Below the pieces are notes generated by a model, which did not search any database, was not told the DNA's origin, and worked only from the letters and a program-made list of their open reading frames with translations. Source: Prochlorococcus marinus CUG1416 (GTDB taxonomy: Bacteria > Cyanobacteriota > Cyanobacteriia > PCC-6307 > Cyanobiaceae). Taken from it: DNA of 64,000 nt. Position 1 is the first letter of the stretch. Each line of letters opens with the position of its first letter. The position numbers and the translations under genes were made by a program. This document shows positions 57,299 through 64,000 of this stretch, in pieces. Where the stretch lies: the NCBI RefSeq assembly GCF_017695965.1, contig NZ_JAAORM010000004.1:62001-126000 (forward strand), given 5' to 3'.

Positions 57299-58605
57299 TA
57301 TTCAATAGCCTCCTTTATCAATTGTTTTAATAGAGGTCTCTTTTCATTTAGTTCTGAATTTATTAAGTGATTCTTTAAACTTTCAACTAATCTTTCAATT
57401 CCATCAATATCATTCTTCAAAGATGAAAACTCATTAATTCTTAAAAGTATAATTGCTGATTCTTGAGCAATAGATTCTGATATTTTCTTTTCAGGTAAAA
57501 GTTTACTTACCCATGCTTGTTTATGCTCACATTTTGCAGCAATTTCTCTTTGACTTAATCCTTGACTATAGAGTTGCCAAGCAAGTTTCCTACTTTTATC
57601 TTTATCCCACTTTTTTTTATCTTGACTAATTAATTCTTTAATAATAGGTTCACCACAATTTCTTAGTGTTAGTTCAATTTTTGAAATTAAATTAATTTTT
57701 GAATCATCATCTAGATCCTCCTCAAAACTTTGTATTTGAGATTCTTCATTATTTTCAAATTGACGCGGCGTATATATAGCAGATAAATATTTTCTCAACG
57801 CTTTATCTAAAAGTAAAAGAGTCTCTTTATTTTGTTGTGTAGGATTGAGACTTTTTAAGAAGTTTTCGTCGGGTTGCCATCCAGAAATTTTACCTGTTTT
57901 TTCTTTGTAAATAGTCTTAGCTTTTTTATATTCATCAATATAGGATTCATAAAGTTTTTTTATATAGGAAGTTTGAAAGACTCCTTCACCGCACCTATCC
58001 CAGGCCTCTGTGATTCTTTTACTTGAACTATCTGCAATAAGAGCCCAAGGACTAATCAAAAGTATTCCACACTTTTTTAAATACGATTTAAGCTCAGCAC
58101 TTCCTTGAACTTTATTTTTTGTCCAAGTAGTTAAGTTGGATAAAGAGGAGTTATATTCAACAATAATTTCTGCAGTAAATGGTTTTAAATTATTTTTCAT
58201 CTGCATATATTCAATTGTCTCCCAACAAAATATTTTTTTTATAAAACCCATTTTTTTATCAGGTGTATTTTTAGGAACCCTGAGATATTTATCCCCACTA
58301 TCGTCCAATAAGATTATCAACATCTCACTTAATTCTATTTCATATCTTTCTTTAAATTGGTTATAAATTAAATTTATCTTTTGTGATATTGGATGACTTA
58401 CTCTTCCTCTTAGAGCCATCAAAGAATCTTTCTCTTTAGGATTTTTCTTGGCTAATAATAAAAGATTTTTATCAATATTTTCAGTAGGTTGGCTATTTAA
58501 TAAATCAAATTTGTCTATCAGATTAGTATCAATATCAAGTACTTTCCTCTCTACCATTAAAGAAGAAGCTTCTATTTTTGATATCTCGCAGTAATCCTTC
58601 AACAA
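57298..58605 (-). CDS. Cyanobacterial sigma-70-like regulator paired with DUF1822
   Basis: 435 residues. The C-terminal helix-turn-helix at about 346-370 (SQGLSQREIAAKCEHKQAWVSK) is a region-4-type HTH. Before it, LLLLDKALRKYLSAIYTPRQF and a diffuse helical region match, in order, a cyanobacterial family of divergent sigma-70 factors that sits beside DUF1822 genes. No clear region 2 is seen. It probably binds promoters or RNA polymerase; a transposition or ParB-like role is the alternative. It starts 77 bases after the CHAT gene's stop. Confidence 0.65.
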   Translation of the reverse strand: MLKDYCEISKIEASSLMVERKVLDIDTNLIDKFDLLNSQPTENIDKNLLLLAKKNPKEKDSLMALRGRVSHPISQKINLIYNQFKERYEIELSEMLIILLDDSGDKYLRVPKNTPDKKMGFIKKIFCWETIEYMQMKNNLKPFTAEIIVEYNSSLSNLTTWTKNKVQGSAELKSYLKKCGILLISPWALIADSSSKRITEAWDRCGEGVFQTSYIKKLYESYIDEYKKAKTIYKEKTGKISGWQPDENFLKSLNPTQQNKETLLLLDKALRKYLSAIYTPRQFENNEESQIQSFEEDLDDDSKINLISKIELTLRNCGEPIIKELISQDKKKWDKDKSRKLAWQLYSQGLSQREIAAKCEHKQAWVSKLLPEKKISESIAQESAIILLRINEFSSLKNDIDGIERLVESLKNHLINSELNEKRPLLKQLIKEAIE

Positions 58606-58682
58606 TAGTCAATAAGCTTTGTATTAAATGTATTTTAAAAAAAAGTATAAATTTGTCGACAACCATATTTATTTATTTAAAT

Positions 58683-61679
58683 TTAGAAACTTATTGGCCT
58701 CCAATCTCCACTTAATTGAAAAGCAGCCCATACATTTGGATGCCTCCAATCTTCATTGGGATGTACTTTAAATTCATTTTGAGTAGCAGCTAGTGCATTT
58801 GATCTTCCTACCCCGTCCTTTAACTTGCTATAAAAAGTTTCCATAAATGCAGCTGTTGCTTTATCATTTACTTCCCATAGCGAGAGTAAACTGGATCGCG
58901 CCCCAGCAACTGCAATTGATCTTTTAAGTCCATAAATACTATCCCCTGATTTAATTTCTCCAAGACCAGATTCACACCCTGAGATCACAACAAGTTCAGT
59001 TCCAGAGAAGTCCAATTTACTTAGTTCAAGAGCTGTAAGATAGCCGTCATCAATTTTATTAATTTCAGGATAATTAGCTCCAGATAATACAATCCCACTC
59101 CTAAGTAACGGATCCTCAAATTTTGAATTTTGTTTATTAAAGCTATTTGCGAAAAGTATTGAAGATAATGCTAATTTTTCTTCTTTATTACTTAAGAAAA
59201 AAGAATGAGAGGCAATATGCATTATTTTTGGTGAATTCCTTTTTTGAATATTTAATACTGATGCTGCATCTTCAATTAAAAGTTCACCATCTATTTTATT
59301 TGAGATAAATCTTCCTTCTTCCTTAGTTCCAGGTAAAGAATTCCATATCTTTAAACTTTGTTCGAAAGATCTTTTTTGGGCTTCAAACTCCTTTTCATTT
59401 TTTATAACTTTTGTCTTTGAGGAATTATCTTTTAGATTGAAATTAGGATTAGCTACTACAAGAGACTTATTGTTATTGAAAATATTTGTTTTGTTTAAAG
59501 AAACCAATTCTCGCCCAGTAGTAATTAACCGTAATAAGAATTCTTCTCCAAGTAATTTATTTTCATTTGCACTACTAACTGCAGCAAATGGTACTTTATT
59601 TAACTCTGAATCTGGAGAAATAAATAAAACTTTTTTATCTTTAATATATTTTCCTAAAGGATTAATTATTGACTTTCCAACGCTTTTCAATAATTTCTGT
59701 GCATCTGGGAGGTATTGTTCTGATGCAATTAATGCGTTTTTAATTATATCTTCAATTTCTTGTGCAGGTCCTAAATCAACTGTTTCGACCTCTCCATTTG
59801 AGAAAAGAAGAAGGGCTTGATATCTTGGCTTTTCCCAATTGTCTTCTGACAAAGCATCTGTAGGATTATCAAAGATAAATGGCCTATATTTTTGGTATTC
59901 AATTAAGACCCCATTGTTTGGTATTTGTTGTGAAATTTCTTTAATGGAATATATCTTTGATTTGAAATCTGGTAATGATTTATATAATTCAAGTTCTAAG
60001 ATTTCTTTTTCAATATTAAGTTTTTTTATTGATTCAATATCATTTGTATTAATTGATGAGATTTGATTGTTTAAACTTATGATTTTTTTATTAAGATCCT
60101 TTTGAGCTCCGTCTAAAGATGAAAGTTTTGATTGTTTTTTCTCAATTTCTTCAAGTAATCCGTGACGATTTAATCTCGCAAATAAAGCAAGATATTTACC
60201 TTTGGGATGAATATTTGAAGCTGAGAAAATAGCTGGATAAGATATCCCTAATCTTTTAATAAATTCATCTCTTTTAGAAAGAGGTAAGTATGGAATTTGT
60301 TCTTGTATGAATTTAAATTGAAGATTAAGACTTTTTCTTAAATAAAATTCAGTATTTTCAAAATCATCTTCATTGAAGTAAACCATAGCCAAATTTATAT
60401 ATGGCTGAATTAAGAGTGGATTTTTTTCTCCAAATATCGACTTATATGTATCTAATGATTCTTTATGAAAGACTTTTGCTTCTTTATTTTTACCTTGAAA
60501 CCATAAGGAACTTCCAACCATTGATGATAGGTAAGGATCTGGTTTTTTAAAACCTTCAATTTTAAATTGTTTTTTATAAAGTCTTTTTAATATCCTCTCT
60601 GCTTTTTGTAATTTTTTCTCAACAAAAGCTATATAGGCAAGAGATAGCTGTCCTTCATAAGTTCTAAATTTTATAAATTTCTTAGCTTTCTCATAATCTT
60701 CATTAACTATGTAAATATTAGAAAGAAGACTTGAACAAGCATTCTCATAAATTGAATCATTTGTTTTAGCTAAACATTTTTTTGAAAGTTCTTCTGATTT
60801 TTTAAAATTTCCTATAAATAAATAGTATCTACTTTCTGCATATAGAAGAGCTGCTTCTTTCTCTTTATTATCTGATTGATTGAGTAAGAGTTTTGCTTTT
60901 TCTATTAATTCAGGGACTTTTGATAACTTACTTAAAATAAGGTTATTATCCATCAAATATATTATTGAATCTAATTTTTGAATAGGATCCCCAATATCTA
61001 AAATTTTTTCATAATCTATATTTGCTTGTTCATAATTCCCGAGATTGAAATTAGTCCAAGCCCTAGAAAAATAAATTTCTGAATATAGCGGGTCAATATT
61101 TATTGCTGCTGAATAATCTGCTAAGGAACCTTTTAAATCTCCTATATTCCTTTTATAATCTCCTCTTAAGCTAAAAGAATATTTATCATTAGGATCTTTT
61201 GTAATTGCTAAATTTAAATCCTTAATTGCTTCATTGTAATTTCCAGTTTGTCCTTTGCTAAATGCTCTAGCGTAATACGGATAATAGAATTCAGGCTCTA
61301 AATTAATTGCTATCGTAAAATCTGATATTGCTCCTTTATGGTCACTAATTAACTGCTTACTATATCCTCGACTCCAATAACTTACTGACCATTGCTTTTG
61401 ATTTAGTTTTATAGCATTACTAAAATCTGATATAGCTCCTATATGGTCTTTTAGATTTTGTTTGGTTAACCCCCTATTATGATAAGCCCTCCAACTCTCC
61501 GGATTTTTTTTGATTACTTTATCAAACTTTTTTAGTGCTTCATCATAATTTTTATCTGTAAGGTATTCACGGCCTTCATTCAATAATCTGTCTAGGTCAT
61601 CTGCTTTTAACTGATTTGAATTAAAAGGAAGTAATACATTAATGGCTATAAATAAAAAAATAGATAAATTTTTAATCAT
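58683..61679 (-). CDS. Secreted TPR-CHAT caspase-like protease
   Basis: 998 residues: signal peptide (about 1-27), six TPRs (about 30-235), a helical region with more TPR-like units (to about 450), a coiled coil (about 520-560), and a CHAT domain (about 650-998). The catalytic dyad is intact: His825 in HIASHS and Cys902 in VISGCESG. The end (WAAFQLSGDWRP) is typical for CHAT. The predicted location is periplasmic, unlike cytosolic CRISPR-linked TPR-CHAT. It is the first gene of the sigma/DUF1822 unit. Confidence 0.88.
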   Translation of the reverse strand: MIKNLSIFLFIAINVLLPFNSNQLKADDLDRLLNEGREYLTDKNYDEALKKFDKVIKKNPESWRAYHNRGLTKQNLKDHIGAISDFSNAIKLNQKQWSVSYWSRGYSKQLISDHKGAISDFTIAINLEPEFYYPYYARAFSKGQTGNYNEAIKDLNLAITKDPNDKYSFSLRGDYKRNIGDLKGSLADYSAAINIDPLYSEIYFSRAWTNFNLGNYEQANIDYEKILDIGDPIQKLDSIIYLMDNNLILSKLSKVPELIEKAKLLLNQSDNKEKEAALLYAESRYYLFIGNFKKSEELSKKCLAKTNDSIYENACSSLLSNIYIVNEDYEKAKKFIKFRTYEGQLSLAYIAFVEKKLQKAERILKRLYKKQFKIEGFKKPDPYLSSMVGSSLWFQGKNKEAKVFHKESLDTYKSIFGEKNPLLIQPYINLAMVYFNEDDFENTEFYLRKSLNLQFKFIQEQIPYLPLSKRDEFIKRLGISYPAIFSASNIHPKGKYLALFARLNRHGLLEEIEKKQSKLSSLDGAQKDLNKKIISLNNQISSINTNDIESIKKLNIEKEILELELYKSLPDFKSKIYSIKEISQQIPNNGVLIEYQKYRPFIFDNPTDALSEDNWEKPRYQALLLFSNGEVETVDLGPAQEIEDIIKNALIASEQYLPDAQKLLKSVGKSIINPLGKYIKDKKVLFISPDSELNKVPFAAVSSANENKLLGEEFLLRLITTGRELVSLNKTNIFNNNKSLVVANPNFNLKDNSSKTKVIKNEKEFEAQKRSFEQSLKIWNSLPGTKEEGRFISNKIDGELLIEDAASVLNIQKRNSPKIMHIASHSFFLSNKEEKLALSSILFANSFNKQNSKFEDPLLRSGIVLSGANYPEINKIDDGYLTALELSKLDFSGTELVVISGCESGLGEIKSGDSIYGLKRSIAVAGARSSLLSLWEVNDKATAAFMETFYSKLKDGVGRSNALAATQNEFKVHPNEDWRHPNVWAAFQLSGDWRPISF

Positions 61680-61832
61680 TTAAATTTATTTTTAAAAATA
61701 GAGAAAAACGTATCCCTTTGAAGCTTAAGTATATTCTAATTTTTAAGCTGTAAATCAATAATAATCTTTTCTGGAATCAATCAAAGCCTCTCAGAACTAA
61801 GTGAGGAGTGAACACAAATTAAACTTGTCAAA

Positions 61833-62087
61833 ATGTCTTTCAAAAACATTAACCCATCCTCAAAAATCAAGAAGCTCTTAAGTCTTGCAGTCTTCGGAGC
61901 TTTAATCATTGTTCCGAATATGAAGGCTTATGCTGATGTATACGTCAAAGGGCATTACAGATCAAATGGAACATATGTAAATCCTCACTACAGAACAAGT
62001 CCTAACAATTCTACTTATGATAATTGGTCTTCATACGGGAATTCAAACCCATACACTGGTCAAAAAGGTTACAACAGAAGTTATTAA
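61833..62087 (+). CDS. Small secreted GHYR-repeat protein
   Basis: 84 residues with a signal peptide (about 1-33, ends AYADV). The mature part is GHYRSNGTYVNPHYRTSPN... NPYTGQKG, a short Tyr/Asn-rich pattern found in many secreted bacterial proteins of unknown role. It is divergent from the CHAT gene and is followed by a good terminator. Confidence 0.7.
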   Translation: MSFKNINPSSKIKKLLSLAVFGALIIVPNMKAYADVYVKGHYRSNGTYVNPHYRTSPNNSTYDNWSSYGNSNPYTGQKGYNRSY

Positions 62088-62109
62088 TTTTTTTTATAAA
62101 GCTTTTCTA

Positions 62110-62136
62110 AACCCTGCCTAATTGCGGGGTTTTTTG
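62110..62136 (+). terminator. Rho-independent terminator
   Basis: AACCCTGC (62110-62117) pairs with GCGGGGTT (62124-62131; one G-T pair) over 6 bases, then T-rich. It ends the GHYR gene. Confidence 0.85.
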
Positions 62137-62172
62137 TTTTTTACAATGCTAATCGACAGTCAATCAATACAA

Positions 62173-63384
62173 TTAAGCCGCTAACTGTTTTTCAAACTTT
62201 GCATGGGTATCTTCAGGCATAAATCTTGCATAATTTTGCTGATGAACTTCCACTGTATGACCCATTACAAATGCAATATCTTTAATTGATAAATTCATTT
62301 CAACGCTTCTTGAATGAGCTATCTTTGCATATCTATGACGGAAGGCATAAGGAACTAATACTTCTTTTTGTTTTTCTGCTTGTTTTTTAAATTTATTCCA
62401 AACAGGATTCCTAGATAATCTTGTCTTTAATGCGTCACTTGCTTTACCTTCCTTACCTATAGGAGCTAATGCTTCATCTTTTTCTAGTCTTTCTTGTAAG
62501 TTCCAATTAATAAAACCTTTTCCATCTTTAATCAATAAAGGAGCTAATTTTCTAGGTTCAGTTTTTTGTCCTTTAGTTCCTCCCATAGATTTTTCGTAAG
62601 TAGTCCACAACTCTTTCCCTCTAATTCCATCTTTAATGACAAGAAAACGAAGTTCCTCTGGACGCAATCCATAAACTGCCAATAATTGAAAATTAAATTG
62701 CCATCTAGGATCTTTTTCAGAAGCTATTAATTGCAGTATCTGATCTTCTCTAAGTGCATAACCTATGCGTTTCTTTTTCAAAGTTTCCTTCATTTGAACA
62801 GGTGCATATTGTCTCGGTAATTTTCCTCTCAAAATTGCCCAATCTAGAAATTTTTGTAATGCTCTTCTAGCAATTTGTCTCGATCTACTACCCATTTCCC
62901 ATTTCTTTAGGGAATATGTCATTAATTCTTCTCCGTTTTGTGGCTTCTTTTGCGATCTTTCTAATAATTCTTGGGCTATATGGAGCACGGGGACATAGGA
63001 TTTATTCCATGTTTCTTCAGAAGCGGATGGGCAAAAGGCTCTAAATTCAATAAATAATTCTTTAAAATCTATCTCACTATTAGAAGAGGATTTATGAACA
63101 ACGGTTGCTGATTTCTCTAATGATCTATTTCCTAAATCTGAATAAAAATTTTTATATATAAGAGATATTCTTTTTATTGATTCAGTTGCTCCTTTAAGCG
63201 ACCAATCATTCTCCAGAGTTAAAGTTTGAGTCTTTCCATCCTCTTTTACTAATAATCTAATTTTTCCTCTACTCTCCTGAACATACCAAGCAGCTTTAGG
63301 AGCCATAAAAGACTTTAACTGTTCTCTAAAGGTTTGAACCCATGATTCAGTTTTTGATTTAACTGGCATAGAGCACCAGGTCAT
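62173..63384 (-). CDS. int: Tyrosine recombinase (integrase) of the element
   Basis: 403 residues. An N-terminal DNA-binding arm domain is followed by a SAM-like core-binding domain (about 120-200) and a catalytic domain with Arg241 (YGLRPEE), Arg349-His350 (YAFRHRY), His376 (MGHT) and Tyr385 (QQNYARF). The usual first His of box II is a Tyr. It lies just inside attR and reads into the element; its ATG is 15 bases from the right GTGTAAAA pair, so binding there could repress it. Confidence 0.93.
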   Translation of the reverse strand: MTWCSMPVKSKTESWVQTFREQLKSFMAPKAAWYVQESRGKIRLLVKEDGKTQTLTLENDWSLKGATESIKRISLIYKNFYSDLGNRSLEKSATVVHKSSSNSEIDFKELFIEFRAFCPSASEETWNKSYVPVLHIAQELLERSQKKPQNGEELMTYSLKKWEMGSRSRQIARRALQKFLDWAILRGKLPRQYAPVQMKETLKKKRIGYALREDQILQLIASEKDPRWQFNFQLLAVYGLRPEELRFLVIKDGIRGKELWTTYEKSMGGTKGQKTEPRKLAPLLIKDGKGFINWNLQERLEKDEALAPIGKEGKASDALKTRLSRNPVWNKFKKQAEKQKEVLVPYAFRHRYAKIAHSRSVEMNLSIKDIAFVMGHTVEVHQQNYARFMPEDTHAKFEKQLAA

Positions 63385-63398
63385 TGATTACATGTATT

Positions 63399-63441
63399 GT
63401 GTAAAAAACGTGTAAAAAAGTCAACTTTAGACGAACAATTC
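63399..63441 (+). promoter_or_regulatory. Right arm-type sites, overlapping int promoter
   Basis: GTGTAAAA at 63399 and 63410 (11 bp apart), then TTAGAC at 63427 and GAACAATTC at 63433. Same word order and orientation as at 51981-52034. Confidence 0.65.
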
Positions 63442-63520
63442 GACACTTAGCGGATTATTTAATTTAGGCTATATCTATTGTTACAACTGAAACCTCTTTA
63501 TATCACTAAATCTGTACGGT

Positions 63521-63565
63521 TGCTTTGGGAGCACTAGGTCGCAGGTTCGAATCCTGTCGCCCCGA
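63521..63565 (+). repeat. attR core (copy of tRNA-Pro 3' end)
   Basis: 45 bases identical to 51906-51950; the 5' half of the tRNA is absent, so this is no functional tRNA. Confidence 0.95.
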
Positions 63566-63727
63566 CTCTTAAAAACCAAGTCATAGATAGCATTCCCAAG
63601 CTTTCTTTTTTATTTTGTAAGCAGTCTCATATTTAGATTCACCCCTCCAGTAGCCCGTCCTGAGCTATAGCTTGCTATTACTTGCACCTATTGGGCTCCT
63701 TTTGCCCCTCAAATATTTTGAAAGATT

Positions 63728-64000
63728 TTAAAAGGTTTGAAATCTTGGAGTGAATGGGCCACTTCCAAACTCAACGACATATGGATTATTTCCACCAAAT
63801 ACAGATACTCCTCTATCTGTAATTGTAAAAGACACCTCTAAACCTTGAGTTTGTTCAGAAATTACAACATCATTTGTTGGTGAAAACACTCCAAATATTC
63901 TTGTTGAATCTCCGCAGTTGGCTTGGGTAGTCCCTGTATAAGTACCCCCACTTTCAGAAGCTAACAATGCTTTCATTGTGCCAGTAACTCCAGTACTAAA
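63728..64000 (-). CDS. C-terminal end of an unidentified protein, 5' end beyond window
   Basis: The frame is open through base 64000 upstream of the internal ATG at 63976. The visible 90 residues are Gly/Ser/Thr-rich strands with one cysteine and end FTPRFQTF, which resembles the tail of a pilin-like or surface beta-protein. Too short to assign. It lies outside the element, 162 bases beyond attR. Confidence 0.45.
   Translation of the reverse strand, partial: FSTGVTGTMKALLASESGGTYTGTTQANCGDSTRIFGVFSPTNDVVISEQTQGLEVSFTITDRGVSVFGGNNPYVVEFGSGPFTPRFQTF

Larger units (their letters stand above)
51906..63565. mobile_element. Tycheposon-like integrative element in tRNA-Pro
   Basis: Bounded by a 45-bp exact direct repeat of the tRNA-Pro 3' end, with a tyrosine recombinase gene 136 bases inside the right end and pointing inward. 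Both ends carry paired GTGTAAAA octamers. The cargo includes a winged-helix protein, eight or more small secreted proteins, and a CHAT protease/sigma-like/DUF1822 module. Architecture (tRNA att, end-located tyrosine recombinase, about 12 kb, no phage structural genes) matches tycheposons of Prochlorococcus; no conjugation genes are seen. Confidence 0.88.

Noticed and set aside
58683-61679. Type III-E CRISPR TPR-CHAT (Craspase) component
   Set aside because: It has a signal peptide, and no CRISPR array or Cas7-11-like gene is in the window.
63521-63565. A second tRNA-Pro gene
   Set aside because: Only the 3' 45 bases are present; no 5' half, so it is an attachment site.
51906-63565. Prophage
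   Set aside because: No capsid, portal, terminase, tail or lysis genes; only the recombinase is phage-like.

Overview
The window is AT-rich, densely packed chromosomal DNA from a marine picocyanobacterium. It looks like a high-light-adapted Prochlorococcus. Evidence: short intergenic gaps, photosynthesis genes (a CyanoP-type PsbP lipoprotein, PsbY, Ycf54, a carotenoid isomerase, a 35-residue Hli protein), a tandem pair of Prochlorococcus-type porins, and the gene content of a streamlined oligotroph.

Region 1 (1-42 kb) is core genome. It runs: a partial lipocalin-like gene, prs, malQ, a membrane-anchored HTH protein, an AarF/UbiB kinase, a PLP decarboxylase, cdsA, an alpha/beta hydrolase, a GldA-like dehydrogenase, clpC, rimI, then a forward run lysA-cdaA-uppS-bioB-trhO. 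After that come lipA, recR, psbP, an ABC exporter, a DEAD-box helicase, a recC/methyltransferase/recB/recD operon, ycf54-pdxJ, an acyltransferase, bolA-grxD, an atypical response regulator, crtH, trmFO and psbY.

Region 2 (42-51.5 kb) is looser. It holds tRNA-Lys, a decayed ORF, hli, several very short genes, two secreted coiled-coil proteins (one with five near-identical 48-bp repeats), two tandem porins with a strong terminator between them, and apt. Just before apt lies a decayed copy of the 5' half of tRNA-Pro with its upstream flank.

Region 3 (51.9-63.57 kb) is an integrated mobile element of about 11.6 kb, of the tycheposon type. It starts inside the 3' half of an intact tRNA-Pro(TGG), ends at an exact 45-bp copy of that tRNA end, and carries a tyrosine recombinase at the far end. 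Each end has a pair of GTGTAAAA octamers exactly 11 bp apart, probably recombinase arm sites. The cargo is a winged-helix protein, a cluster of small secreted proteins, and a three-gene module: a secreted TPR-CHAT protease, a cyanobacterial sigma-70-like protein and a one-TM DUF1822-like protein. I infer that this module is an envelope-sensing proteolysis/sigma-factor circuit carried as mobile cargo; it is the most interesting item in the window.

The last 430 bases hold the 3' end of an unidentified reverse-strand gene that runs off the window.
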